DNA from: Rhynchosporium graminicola
Lineage: Eukaryota; Ascomycota; Leotiomycetes; Helotiales; Ploettnerulaceae
Assembly (NCBI GenBank): GCA_900074885.1
Contig: FJUW01000051.1
Location: 253,036-317,035, forward strand
DNA length: 64,000 nucleotides
Reading direction: 5' to 3'
Both the position numbers and the translations under genes were made by a program. Position 1 is the first letter of the stretch. Every line of letters begins with the position of its first letter. This document shows, one piece after another, positions 37,701 through 49,906 of this stretch. The notes under the pieces were generated by a model that was not told the origin of the DNA, ran no database searches, and worked only from the letters and a program-made list of their open reading frames with translations.

Positions 37701-38909
37701 CTAGCCACCGAGGCCATTCAGTCGATCAAGACAGTTGCAGTGCTTTCTCTGGAGCAAGAATATATGGATTCATTTGAACGTTTACTACTTCCACCAAAGA
37801 AGCAGGTAGTTCGTGCCAGTGTGGTGACCAACATATTCCTCGCCATCTCCTACACAGCCGGTATATTCGTGAACGCGCTGGCATATTGGTGGGGTTCTCA
37901 ACTCATCATGAGAGGTCAATATACACAGACGGACTTTCTGATCATCCTCGTAGCGATGTTAACGAGCGCGCAACTGTGGAGTAGTATGTTCACGCTTGCT
38001 CCAGAGTTCTCTCGCGCTCGATTGGCTTTGTCACGGGTAATGACTGTTGTCAGCCTGGGATCCAGCACCCACACTGGCTTACAAGGGCGTGACCCAGAAA
38101 AGACTGGAGATGACATGGAGTCGGATATCCAGAGAAGTTCTCCACCAATCCAAAACTCCCGTGGCGGCTCGAGTGTTGCTTTCAAAAATGTCTCATTTGC
38201 GTATCCCGGCCGTCCAGAAGTCAAGATTCTTGACAACATCTCCTTCACTCTTCCACCAAATCAATTTTGTGGCCTGGTTGGACCTTCGGGGGCAGGAAAG
38301 TCGACGATCATGAACCTGGTGCAGCGGCTTTATTCCCCGGTTGAGGGTGCCGTATTCATCGATGGGCAGGACATTTCGCGATTGCCAGCCGCATTCCGTG
38401 AAACAATGGCAATTGTTCCTCAGGAGCCTGCTCTGTTTGACGGCACTGTCAAATTTAATGTTGGATTAGGAGCTGCACCAGGCCATGAAGCTACCGACGC
38501 TGAGATTGAAGAGGCGTGCCGTCTAGCCAACATCCACGACGTGATTATTTCGCTGCCAGACGGCTACGACACTGAATGTGGAGCTTCTGCATCATCCCGT
38601 CTCTCAGGAGGGCAGCGGCAACGTCTAGCTATTGCTCGGGCTCTCGTTCGTCGTCCTCGATTGCTGCTTCTCGATGAGAGTACGAGTGCTCTTGATGCTG
38701 CTAGTGAGGAGGCTCTTCAACGCGGACTTGAAAAGGCAGCTATTGGAACTACAGTCCTAGCCATTACGCACAGACTACATACTGTGCAGAGAGCCGATGT
38801 GATTTTTGTTGTTGAGGGTGGTCAAATTGCCGATAGTGGTGCGCATAATGAGTTGATGGAGAGGAGAGAAAGCTATCGCGTCAACGCAATGTCACAGCTC
38901 TTGCAATAA
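34744..38909 (+). CDS. Full-size ABC-B (MDR/P-glycoprotein type) exporter
   Basis: Two exons: 34744-34884 encodes a charged 47-residue N-terminus (Lys/Ser/Glu-rich), and 34953-38909 carries the rest; the 68-bp intron (gtaagt..gctagcag) is phase 0. 1365 residues, TMD-NBD-TMD-NBD. NBD1: Walker A GLSGSGKST (about 448), signature LSGGQRQR (about 592), Walker B VLDEATAALD, H-loop AHRLSTIRNAD. NBD2: Walker A GPSGAGKST (about 1157), signature LSGGQRQR (about 1264), Walker B LLDESTSALD, H-loop THRLHTVQRAD. Both ATP sites keep the catalytic Glu, so both are predicted competent. Members pump drugs, toxins or a-factor-like lipopeptides across the plasma membrane; the cargo is not deducible. The internal ATG at 35073 would cut off the first transmembrane helix, so the spliced start is preferred. 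Confidence 0.93.
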
Positions 38910-39600
38910 GGCTAGTGTTATAATATATTCTTACACATTTTCAATTCATATGTATCTCTTGATAGTTTACACTTGATTGATACCTGCTTGGAGGTGATTT
39001 GAAACTGGCATCTCTACCCATATAGAGGTTTCCTCCAATTTTACCAAGGTATCTCAGGGAGCTCCCAAGGTAGATGAAAAAAAAGCGAAGAAATAGAGTC
39101 ACCTGATCTTCTTCGCTCATCCTTCGAGCCAGGCTCTAATATAGCCAAGCAGCATTCTTTCTTCATTTCGGAACATGATTGAACAGAGAACAGATTGACC
39201 GATACAGGATTGTAGTGATGGGCGAGTGCTGATGGGGATTGTATAACAATCTTGCTCGCCTTATGTATCACGTTACGCAGAGTACATGTTGTGGGGCCAC
39301 TGACGATCGAAAGACCCAGTTTCTGAGAACTTGGACGAATGTAGGCGATCTCCCTTTAACTTACACGGAGCTTCGGCCCGTATACTTGCTTTTTGTGAAG
39401 ATTCGAGTGGTGGCGTTAAGATCAAAGGTGTCTCTCGCGATTTGCCAGCGCCCACACGCGCACATCTTCACCTTCACCGGTATTTATAATGTCTTCTCCG
39501 CCATTAATTGCGAAAGTCGGAAGTATGACTCAAAGATCTGGTGCATTTGGCAACGACACTATCAAGATTCAAGGTCAAATTCAATTTCCGTTTGAAGTCA
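38910..39600. other. Intergenic / decayed 5' region of the FluG-like gene
   Basis: The first 250 bases are the ABC gene 3' region. From about 39540 scraps of amidohydrolase-like sequence may begin (GNDTIKI), but in other frames than the following coding block. No intact gene. Confidence 0.4.
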
Positions 39601-39607
39601 AGATGGA

Positions 39608-41410
39608 GGACCTAATCAATGTTACCCATGGACAAAAGAAGCGGGATATCTGGCAAGCGTTTACGATAATGTATATGCGGATATCGGAGAAGTATTCCCA
39701 CTCTTGAGTAAGGAGGGGCAAGAGAATGCTGTACGAGAAATCTTGGAGCTCTGTCCGACAGAGAAGATCGTGTGGAGTACTGATGGGCATTGGTTTTCAG
39801 AGACCTACTTACTTGCTATTATGCAAGTTCGAGAAGCCCTGGAAATTGTGAGACTCCTTAGTCAGGTATTTACTCTAGGCTAATAATTCTAGGTGCTGAC
39901 TGACTACGTTCGAACTGGATCCATGACTGTACCGCAAGCTATTCGAGCTGTGCAAGACATTCTATTTACTACCTCAAATAACCTCTATGGTCTAGGGCTC
40001 GATTTGACGCCCTTGCATTCGCTCACCTCCACGGCCAACGTGTCTACCACCAAGCTGGCGCTCAGAACCATCCCTCCACCAAGCTTAGACGTCCATACTC
40101 TCCACACCTTTTTAGCAGCAAACACATCAGTCAAGTTTCTCCGTGTCCAGTGGCTTGACTACACATCTACAGTTCGCGTTAGACTCATACCAGTGATGCG
40201 AGCTCTCGCAATGCTCAAGACGGATCCGCACCTAGAGATTGGTATCGCCTCTGCAGCTCTCGGCCTCCTCCAAAACGACACACTTATTTCTGGCCTAACA
40301 CCGAACGGTGAGTACAAACTACGAGCCGTTATGCCTACGCTCAAGCTTGGGCCCTGCGATGGGTACGCTTCTATCCAGTGCGAATTCCTTGAGAAAGACA
40401 ACTCTCCCGTAGTCCTTTGTCCAAGAAGTATTCTCCAACACACACTCCAGAGCTCGAATTCTCTCGGCCTGGAATTCCTCGTGGGATTTGAGATTGAAAT
40501 TGTATTCATGTCTCGCTCTCACACTGATGGGACCCTCTCCACTCTCCGCAATTCCGGCGGCCATGCCTGGTCTTCAAGCCGCGCTTTGCATGGTAGAGAC
40601 ATCACTTTCGTCTTAGAAGAGATCTATGACACACTCGCAGCTGCCGGGATTAACCTCGAGCTATTTCATCCTGAATCATGTACCGGTCAATATGAATTCG
40701 TACTCCCAGCTCTACCCACCATGGAAGCAGTAGATTCGCTCATTTACGCTCGAGAAATCATTATGCATGTCGTATCAAATCACGGCATGCGAGCAACTAT
40801 GTACCCGAAGCCATTTACTCACGCAGCTGGTACTGCCTCACACATGCACATCTCGATCTCCTCGTCTTCTGGCAATGACAAGGAAGTTTATGAGCCGTTC
40901 TACGCAGGCATCTTGAAACATCTGCCAGCTATCCTTGCATTTACATACAGTAACCCCGCTAGCTATGATCGCATGCAAGACGGATGTTGGGCAGGCGGGA
41001 CGTGGGTTGCTTGGGGCACACAGAACCGTGAAACACCACTCCGGAAAGTCGAAGACAGCCACTTCGAGATCAAAGTAATAGATGGACTTGCTAACATGTA
41101 CTTCGCAACCGCAGCTATCATCGCGGCCGGTACTAATGGCGTGAAGGAGAAGGAGACAATGGTTTTAGGTGATTGTTTAAAAGATCCGGCTCTGTTGATC
41201 GATGAGGAGCGGGAGGAGCTTGGTGTAAATACTAGGCTTCCGAAGACTCTGGTGAGTGCTTTAAAAACTTTATTGAGGGATGAGACATTGGTTCAGCTAC
41301 TTGGTGCGGAGTTCGTGGAGAGATATGTGGCTACCAAGAAGGGTGAACTAGGGCTCTTTGCTGGTATGGAGAAAGAGGATCTGAAGACGTGGACTATGGA
41401 GCGGTACTGA
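39608..41410 (+). CDS. FluG-like protein: glutamine-synthetase domain with 5'-truncated amidohydrolase part
   Basis: The 3' exon 39893-41410 encodes a type-I glutamine-synthetase-like domain: GFEIEIVF, HPESCTGQYEF, HAAGTASHMHISI, NRETPLRKV, FEIKVIDGLANMYFATAAIIAAG. Upstream, 39608-39847 reads PWTKEAGYLASVYDNVYADI then GEVFPLLSKEGQENAVREIL and STDGHWFSETY, the end of the amidohydrolase domain of FluG proteins. A 45-bp intron 39848-39892 (gtgaga..ttctag) joins the two. In FluG this amidohydrolase domain is about 400 residues; here only about 100 remain and the frame is closed upstream by TGA at 39593-39595. No convincing start codon is seen: either short 5' exons were missed or the gene is 5'-truncated and uses an internal Met such as 39965 or nearby. 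FluG acts in asexual-development signalling in Aspergillus; relatives of this shape are mostly uncharacterised. Confidence 0.7.
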
Positions 41411-42037
41411 ATGTCAGTAAATCTGATAATATGACTGGTTTTTCCTTTCCGATATTGTGCAGCATGTTGACTGGGCGGTGGGGTTTGCGTTACTAGCTAA
41501 CCTCTGATCAGTCATATAGAGTATTCTCTTCGCACTCAGAAGAGCTAGTAGCGCTCTGTGCGAGGCTGGCCACATTTCTCTCCAGTAGAGCGAGCCCTGT
41601 TCTACCCGGAAATTCGGTCAATTAATTCTGTGACTTTCAAGTGTTAGATTCCCAATGCCCCTTGAGGAGTTCGCAGCTTTGTCTTCGAATTACAGGAAAC
41701 TTCGGGAAGTATACTCCAAATTCATATAAGTATGCGACGACTGTGCTTTTTGGAGATTCTTTTTCGCCCGAGACGAAGGTGCCCAGCTTCGGTGATAATC
41801 TACGCATCAAATTTGTGAAGATCTCATCTCCAACTCACTCTTACTGACCTGGGGGTACAACACTGCTTCGAACATCAGCCGAACCAAAAAAGGCTTAAAT
41901 TTTGACAGATAGCTCATAGCTCGGGAAGGATGCAAAAGAAAGCTCGCCAAGTATATCCACAATTACGGTTTGTTATCCCCATCTATCTCACATGTAGCAG
42001 ATTTCCTCTCGAAGTATTTCAACCTAAAACACATCCC
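41411..42037. other. Convergent 3' intergenic region
   Basis: About 630 bases between the FluG-like stop and the SDR stop. A short frame at 41641-41847 is unsupported. Nothing else seen. Confidence 0.4.
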
Positions 42038-43328
42038 TCATACGGTACCAAAAACACCAAGGACATCTAAGAGACCCTTTTCGCTCAGCTTTAACTCGTC
42101 GTCTACCTTGCGCCACACACGCGACCGACAATCCGCATCCTCACAATGAGGCATTGACTCATCCTCCCAGATACGGTTGAAATACCGTCCCCCGCCACCA
42201 CCACTTTCCTTCCCAACGCCTTGAGTCTTAGGATCTGGCCCTGCTTCCGGACTCGTCGCAACATGCAGGATAGCTAAGCTTCCCTGCTGCGAATTGATGC
42301 CTAAATTGGTCGCCGCGAACCGAGTGATCTTCTCTTGAATCCACCCAATCCAGCCCCTTCCTGGCATAGCCCAGATTCCGGAGTTCACGAACCCCGGATG
42401 ACAACCGTTGACGGTAATATGGCGATATTCGGGATGAAGAAGGAGGCGACGCTGTAACTCGGTGAGCCAGATCTGGTATTTGAGTTTGCTGTTTTGGTAA
42501 AATTGAACGCCGCCGATGCCAGCGTCGTCTTTCTCGCCGTTCCAGTTCTGCATGTCAAATTTTCCCAAGTAATGGAAGCAGGATGTTGTGCAGACGACTC
42601 GGGGTTCTGATGCGCGGGCGAGGGCTGGCAGTAGGCTCAAGATGAGCTGTACGTGCCCGAGGAAGTTGACCTTTCGATAATAAGTTACCATTCTGAAGAG
42701 AAAGTAGCATTGTCTGAGAGTGACATACCGAGTGTACCTCCTCAAATCCATCAACCGTCTTGCGATACTTCTCACCCTTTTGCGCCTGCTCCTCTGGCAC
42801 AGGACGTTTGGCGCCCATTCCAATGTTACTACACAAGATATCTAGTGCGTGACCAGTAGCGAGCCATCTCTGTGCAAAACTATCAACGGTGCTTAGATCC
42901 GCATGATCAATTGGCCACCACTCGGCTTCAATCACGTTCCCAGCTTTTTTAGCTGCCTGTATGCATTCCGCTACCACGGCATCGGGATGCATCTCATGCG
43001 GAGGAGGATTTGGACGACATCCGAGAACAAGATTTGCGCCCCATTCTGCCATTTGCAATGCCGCTTCACGTCCGATTCCACTATTGCTACCTGTGAGGAT
43101 CACCCGCTTGCCTCTGAGGTCTACGGTTGGTAGAGTGAGGTTCTTCGAGTCGTTTCCTGCTTGACTCTTCTTTCTAGCCCAGCCTGGAAGTGTTTCTGCT
43201 GAAAGCCCTCGCTTCTTGAGAATCGTGTTCAGATTATCCAGTGGAGCATCGTAAGGTATGGTATCATATGAGGTTTTTTCCGATTTGTTACCAGCTAAGC
43301 CGCTGACATCAGACGAGACCGTCGCCAT
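42038..43328 (-). CDS. Short-chain dehydrogenase/reductase
   Basis: NAD(P)-dependent oxidoreductase, 410 residues. Exons 43328-42729 and 42670-42038; the 58-bp intron (gtatgt..cgaaag) joins FEEVHS to VNFLGHVQL. Rossmann motif TGSNSGIG at residues 79-86, CSNIGMG in place of NNAG, Ser in CTTSC (about 230), and the catalytic FYQNSK with Tyr258 and Lys262. About 70 residues precede the Rossmann fold, and a Gly-rich loop (GKESGGGGGRYF) lies near the C-terminus, the pattern of the fungal retinol-dehydrogenase/WWOX-like SDR group. Substrate not deducible. Convergent with the FluG-like gene. Confidence 0.88.
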
Positions 43329-44779
43329 CTTCGGAAAGTGTAAGTGATAGAGAAGTATAAAATAAGTGTGACTCGAGTTATGGTATACCCTTTCAAATGT
43401 ACTTCAATACAAGTCTTGCTCAGTGTGTAATCAATATAGTCAAGAAATCAAATTAATTATTGGATGTCAGTATAAACCTTCCCAACAATTTAGGATCGAG
43501 GATGGAGACCGTTTATACTTTATACAGTATTGGCACTAACGCCCACTAATCCATGAACCTCGGCTCGCATCAAAGCTGGCCCATTTCAAACGCTAAGCCA
43601 GAGACGGAGCGCTGAGAGTAGGTCGAAACAACTCTGGCAACATACAGGTCATCACAAGCCATTCGCTCTGAACAATATGCGTCGAATTGTCCGATGCTTC
43701 TAAAGCGTGATGAAAATAGCACAGTTATTGTGATTTTGTGGGCCTACCTACTTGATGACCCCGCTTTATCTTGTTGTTAAGCGAGTCAATAAATCCTCAT
43801 GACCGAGACTACTGAAAGTCTGAAACGATTGCTCGCTGCTTCTTCGATCATCTGAAATTCATGATATAGATATATTCATAAGCGAATAAAGGTGATGCAT
43901 ATAAGAGATCCGAAGTCAAAAGGACCGATAACAAGATAGTAGATAACATGCAAATAGTTTTTTTATTACATGATATATTTATCTCAAAGAAGCGAACAAT
44001 TTATTGAAATTTCCCTAGTAATTCAATCCTTACCTTGAACATTAAGATCTTATTAGTAAGTTGTTTGTAATTTATCAAAAATCTGTCGATAATAACTTTA
44101 AAACTAATGTTACATGACTGAGTACTGCGGTTTGGGCCGCTGAATTCGGCAGGTTTAGTCGCTGTTTTACGCAGCCTCAACCGCTTGCTAAACACTGCCC
44201 GCAGCGTCTCGTTTCGTTTAATGCGACAATAACTGTAGCTGACTCTTTCAAAAATTGCTAATTCACATCTCTATTTATCCTAACTATCGAAGTCCCCACT
44301 CTAGGGGCCAGATATGGCCTCTTTCTTGTTAGTCATGCAACGCGTCACGTAAATACAAGGCCAAGATTAAGATAACTATATACAAATACCTCCTGTAAGT
44401 CGTCTAGCCGTAAATGTAGGCAGTACGCATGTTGATACATTTCGCTTACAGTACGCTGTTAATATGATATAAAATCGGTTTTAGGGTATATGGCAAGGTT
44501 ACGTTGATCTTCAGAGTAAAGCATAGAGGTAGTAATCGTGTGAATGATGTTGGTTGCATTGCAGTACTGATTACTATGGAGAGTTGACCAAAGGTATTAT
44601 CTAGGAATATCCGCACGGACCATGCACGTGACTACAGTCACCTGATCCACACCAAGACCCATATCCTCGCAACAGGGTATTATTCCACTATATGACGCCC
44701 CATTATACTCCATAACACCTGTATTATATGTCAGCGATGAGTTATCGCGGACTCCAAGTTACTAGCATCGTCATTTGTA
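43329..44779. other. Intergenic, AT-rich, nothing recognised
   Basis: 1.45 kb upstream of the SDR. Becomes AT-rich around 43860-44110. No gene, RNA or repeat end identified. Confidence 0.4.
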
Positions 44780-45600
44780 AATCTTAAAACACTGCCCCGT
44801 TCTTCTGACTTGTCAATCTAAAAATCCTTCCTATAAACACTTTTGGGCCTGCTCTCACGTTCACGACATTCACTATAGTGTCAGCTGTACGAGGAAGCGG
44901 CATTCTTTTGGCAGCTCCCGCTTTTTCATCGATCACGGTCTTGGCTCTTATCGGAACTCCTCTCATCACTCTATTTCAAGCCTTGCCATGAATAAGGTCT
45001 GCTGTTGGGTCTTTATCTCGAATTCAGGACTTTCTCAATCAACCTCGCGTGGAAGGATCCAGTCGCCAACTAATAATATCATCGGATGAAAGTTCCCAAG
45101 CATTAAAACCTGCAAAAAGAAACGACAGCGAAGTTCCTCTGTCTCTGGTCGGTAAAAAAGACCTTGCAGCCAGGAAGAAGCCTTTAGATCATCATATACG
45201 TATCTTAGAATCTGACATAACATATGGTGTCACCGTCGAAGCAATAGTCCTTTGAATATCAACCTGGCTGTCAGACACGATTATTTAAAGATGATCATCG
45301 GCTCTGTCGGCTGTGGGAAATCGACACTCCTTAAGACGATCCTTGGAGAAACGAAAGTCAACAATAGGATAAGCGGCTTCAACGGCCTAGACCGGCTTTA
45401 AGTCTCTGCTGCCAGAAAATTGGAGTAGTTGGGAGGCTACATTTTAAATATTTGGACCTTTGGGTTTTCATGTTACCTTGATAACCTGGGTTGTGTCTAC
45501 ATAATTTTGATGAAACTCGTTTGGAATGGTTGCCAGACTCTTGTCTTCATTCGCTCAACGTGCTCTGAGACTTCACGGCACTTATCATTCACTTATATCG
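44780..45600 (+). pseudogene. ABC-C (MRP-type) transporter relic
   Basis: Fragment of a multidrug-resistance-protein gene on the plus strand. 44783-45000 reads, with stops, GPALTFTTFTIVSAVRGSGI, LLAAPAFSSITVLALIGTPL and ITLFQALP, the last part of a transmembrane domain. 45015-45250 reads LSRIQDFLNQPRVEGSSRQL and a linker. 45290-45360 reads KMIIGSVGCGKSTLLKTIL, a Walker A with the ABC-C-type VGCGKS. Weaker matches (CCQKI.., the FDET-like stretch) continue to about 45600. At least two stops and two frame changes interrupt this piece; no second NBD is visible. An old, truncated pseudogene, unrelated to the intact ABC-B gene. Confidence 0.75.
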
Positions 45601-48600
45601 CATGATGAAAGGGAATGAGCTCTGTACTGAGAGGCAAGCCTCAGGTAACCTGGTACGCTTGTAATAATGTGAAACTTGCGGCATCCAAATGTGGGACGAA
45701 GCACAATTTGCCGCCGGAATTTACAAGCTCATAGGAATAGCGTAATACACCAAATTCGAGAGCTTTCTTACCAGCGTCTTTTTCTACTCGATGAGAACAA
45801 GGCATCAGGAGCTAAAGATGTGAATTTTTGATTTTGTGACAACGGAACGTACGCCGAACGCGCTTCCACGAAGAAAATCTAGATTTGACATTGATGCCCA
45901 AGTGTAAGACGAACTCAACCCCAAGGCGGCACGTCGTCTTTTATAATGTTACTATTAGCCGCATGCTATCTTTGAGAATCCGTACAACAGTCAGGCCTCT
46001 AAGTGGTAGGTATTTCGAGGTATGCGAACAGTCTTGTACCGAGACACGAGCCAAAATGTTGAGAATGGAGAGTCGCAGAGTAACGCAGCCCGGCAAGCTT
46101 AGTATGGAGATTTTGCCTGAATCAGAGATGAAATTCATTGTCCGTAATGGCACATCATGTTTGACTCTTCAAAATATTGTGGAACCAAATTTAACCGATT
46201 TTGAATTTCGCTCATTACCAAGCATATTGCTAAAAGGTCATCACACTCGCCTCAACCAACGGCCCCTCTGGATCAAATTCTAGCATAATTGTAAATAATA
46301 GTCATCTATCGTATAGTGACGTCAATGTCACTCTAGTCAGTTATAACCTGGGGTAAGATGCACAAGATTAACCTCCAGGTACAAGCCTGGAGCTAAAGTC
46401 CGACCGTAGACTGAACATAACTAAGATGCAGCAAGAAATCTCTGAGACACGAATGTGAAGATAACTCTCTGTCCAAATATTTGTTAAAGGTCATAAGTAA
46501 CGCGGGGAAATTATCTGTGTAACAGACCTGTTACACCAGAGACAGACAAACCTGGTGGAAGCGAAAATGGCCGAAGCACTTTTGTCTTTTCCGATGGACC
46601 TGCTAATCTTCACTCGTAGTGATTAGGTGGCATATGTGGAGAAGAAGACTAGTAGAGACAACTACTTGGTCATACTTTGAGATTTTCCTATGCTAGGGCT
46701 GCGTGTCTGGATAATGGTAGAGACGACGGTGAACACAAACTGCGAAGTGTTTCCGATCGGAAGATATACAATCATGTAGTAGCTACTTACTTTTAGCAAA
46801 GTGCGCTTATCAAATGGGATTGTTATATGCCATGCTATGCAAACAGAAGTATGTGACCCAAATCGACCTCTCATTTTATTGATATCATCTTCGCTTAGTG
46901 TTTGGCGGGTCTAGTGGGAAGGGATGTGACATTGATCTGGAGACATTTGACCTTCTGCAAGATGCATCTGAACGACGATGATAAAACATGCAAACAAGCA
47001 GAATCTTGAAGGAAATACCAGTATCATCCGCTCGCTAATGTTGTGCAAATTACCTAGAATAAATCCACTTCTGCTGTTTACCAAGATTGCCCCTCGTTGG
47101 ACCCGCCCTCGCAAGTCGGTCCTAACTTTGAAGGATACTGGAAGTACGTTAATCAACGTGGCAATTCTCTGTACGCAGTTTTCCAATAAGTTCTGTCACA
47201 CGCGGCCGAAGGCAAGGGCAAGGGCGACTAGTCGCGGTAGCGATTTCACCCTCTTTCCCAAGTCAACCCCTCTTTCTGCATTTCGAAACTTCCGGTAGAT
47301 ATCCCTCCTAGATATACCGACATGCAGGCCGATATCAAGGCAAAGTACCTCCTGACGATTTGCAGTAATCCCGGTCTAGGATGGCATCTTTCGCTGCAAC
47401 TGTTGTGTTCCGCGATCCCGCGATTGGGTCGGAACATGTGTGCTTCGTGACACGAGGGACTTTTCTTGGAAAAACAGCTCACCGCGGCACCGGAACCATC
47501 TTCCTGAAGGATAACGACATTATCTCGGTCAAATTCCGGCTATCTGGTCTTGAATCGAGTCCGGAGAACCGACTTAGAGATATCCGTTCGGAGCTTTCGC
47601 TAGTTTGACTTTCGCCCTCCTTGACTTATCAAAACTGAAGATGAGTTAGGCCGCAAACAGAGAAGAGGATTTCGATAGGGCTATCAATAATCTCACTGCG
47701 GCGTGGTCATCCAAGGAATATCAGTCATCGTTCAGCGGTGCGTGCCCTCTGCCTGGCAAAATAGATTTGATGCATACCAATGACACTAGAACTCTGCGCC
47801 CTCATGGGAAACATCCCTAACTCTGGTTGTAAACTTCAAAAGCCGCACAAAGATAACCAAATATCTTAGCTTTCCACAGTCATCCTTGCTCAAGTGTACA
47901 AAAGCCGTTTGCAAAAGGTGACATTTCGATCACTTGATAGACAGACGTTGTGCTACGGGCAAGGGCTCATTCGGCATACCGATGATGGCTGGATATTAAG
48001 CCTATGGGATTTCTCCCAAAGCCGACTTTGAGCGTCACGTTGCGTCAGAAAGAAGATAGAGATATGCATGCGAAATGAAGAGCTCGCCGCCCTGCCAAGC
48101 CATCGCAGCATTAGACGCCCTCATGGGCATCGAGTGTCGCCCTCTTGCTAGGATGTTGTTGCTATGGCTATAAGATGATGTGAGGCGGCCACTCGAAAAA
48201 CTTCTGATTCACAGAACTTCCATTGCCTGAAAATCTAATCATTTCAAGACCCAATCTTTCATCTACCGAAAGTCATTTCAACATAATTTTCATCATAAGC
48301 AAGCTTACCCAACGAGAAAACGAATTCATGAGCGGCTGGCTACTCCCTAGGTACAGAGGTTTTTAGCAAGTTATTTGCAGTTGGGACAAGCCAGTAACTA
48401 TGCCCCCAGGATACTGCTCTAATCACAATGAGGTGTTGACCATGCTGGTGACTAGAGGCTTCTCGTATCAACACTTTCCGGCACTTCAAGAACTCCTTTG
48501 ATTTACTTTACGGCCCTGCTTCGCATTCGATCGAGGCTTTCTAAAGCTTTCGCACCCGCTCAACTTACCTATCGACATACCTATACGCTCAGCAAGTTCT

Positions 48601-48958
48601 CCTTAGGACACCAACTAATAGGCATTGCCTCCCCAATCACGTAAGGATATCGATACAATTCCGCCATAACGAGTCAATTATACCCACCTTGCCTCCTCGC
48701 TATAACACATCTCTACTAATATATCACCGCCCCCTTACCGGTCACCAAGTCAGAGCCATAGAGTACCAATCGCCTCCTATGCATTGGAGAACCAAATATC
48801 CCTTCTGAAGTTCAAAGTCTCTGGTCCTCATCCAGCCTGACAACTTCTCAATCCTCAGAACTCCCCAACATTCATAATCTTCGTTCCACACCTCCACAAC
48901 TCCACATCTGCTCGCACCTCACATCATTCACTCCACCTCCACATCTTCTCCCGCATCA
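45601..48958. other. Gene-poor stretch, nothing firmly recognised
   Basis: 3.36 kb with scattered short frames (45885-46283, 46978-47298, 47381-47608) that show no family motif and no splice logic that I could confirm. The first few hundred bases may be further decay of the ABC-C relic. 48500-48958 becomes pyrimidine-rich, fitting the promoter/leader of the following gene. Confidence 0.35.
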
Positions 48959-49279
48959 ATGGCATATCCAAAATCCTCCTCCTCCTCGACGAAAGCCCAC
49001 AGCGGCTCCCATTCAGGCTCATCATCCCACAAATCCACCTCCTCTCAGTCCCATTCCCTTTCGCGCACCAGCAAACACCACTCATCCTCCTCCTCCTCCT
49101 CTCCCAAAAATTCAACCTCAAACTCAAAATCAGTTAGCAACCCAGAAACCCTCGAGCGCTTCGTCCGCGACGAGCGCGATCATCGCTCTTACGCCGTTGA
49201 GCAGTATGACGCGTATCAGGAAGCAGAGAAGAGGAAGCGTGAGGAGCGATTGAGGGATGTGGTGCGGAAGAAGTATTGA
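48959..49279 (+). CDS. Small Ser-rich protein with charged C-terminal helix
   Basis: 106 residues, intronless. Residues 5-62 are mostly Ser with His, Lys and Thr (disordered). The last 43 residues (from ETLERFVRDERDHRSYAVEQ to the terminal KKY) are a charged, probably helical segment. The start has a good fungal context (caATGGC) after a long CT-rich leader. The overlapping minus-strand frame is a shadow of the low-complexity part. I do not recognise a named family; the structured tail argues for a real gene. Confidence 0.6.
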   Translation: MAYPKSSSSSTKAHSGSHSGSSSHKSTSSQSHSLSRTSKHHSSSSSSSPKNSTSNSKSVSNPETLERFVRDERDHRSYAVEQYDAYQEAEKRKREERLRDVVRKKY

Positions 49280-49906
49280 CATTCCAATGTGGTGTTGAGG
49301 GATGGAGTTTGTGGTTGTTGCATGGCTTTTGCTGCTCACTGGTGGTCTGGGGAGGCAGGACTCTTGTTTCTACTTTTCCGTGTGTTGTTGGCGAGATCTG
49401 CTTTTGCGTGTATTGTCAGCATTTGAGATGCGGTATTTCTTGGATCATTAGCAATGTAGTTGTTTGTGTAAGCTCGGTTGGAACTCGGTGTAATACTATG
49501 CTAGTAAAGAATGATCAGTTAAAAAAATGCGTCATGTCAACGTTGATATGGAAGGGGATCTGTGCACTAAAACACAAATTGGATATGCCAAGAAGATGAA
49601 TGAGACAAGCTGAGTATGATGCGGACATATTTTACACCATGTTCATCTCATTCCATATCTATATATCTTATCAACATCGAGAGTCTAATAAGAGAAGGGT
49701 TGTATGGGTAGGTGAACACTCAACATGCTCTTCATTTGAACGCCATTCAAAATACCAAAATCGCACATTATATGTTACAACATGAATCCTCAAATGTTTG
49801 TACATCAATCTAGTGGTTGGTCAAGGAGATAATTCTGATCCCTGCAGTGGCTTTTCCTACCACTGTCTCCAGCTTGAATATCGCCAGTCTTGTGTTTTGT
49901 AAAGAC
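49280..49906. other. Convergent 3' intergenic region
   Basis: About 630 bases between the Ser-rich protein and the AspRS stop; two unsupported open frames only. Confidence 0.4.

Noticed and set aside
28706..43328. Siderophore transporter, GNAT, ABC exporter, FluG-like gene and SDR as a biosynthetic gene cluster
   Set aside because: No NRPS, PKS, terpene synthase or other core enzyme is present, the genes are far apart, and the GNAT is not a siderophore acyltransferase.
47246..47608. Short frames on both strands near 47.2-47.6 kb
   Set aside because: No recognisable domain and no consistent gene model; left as unassigned gene-poor DNA.
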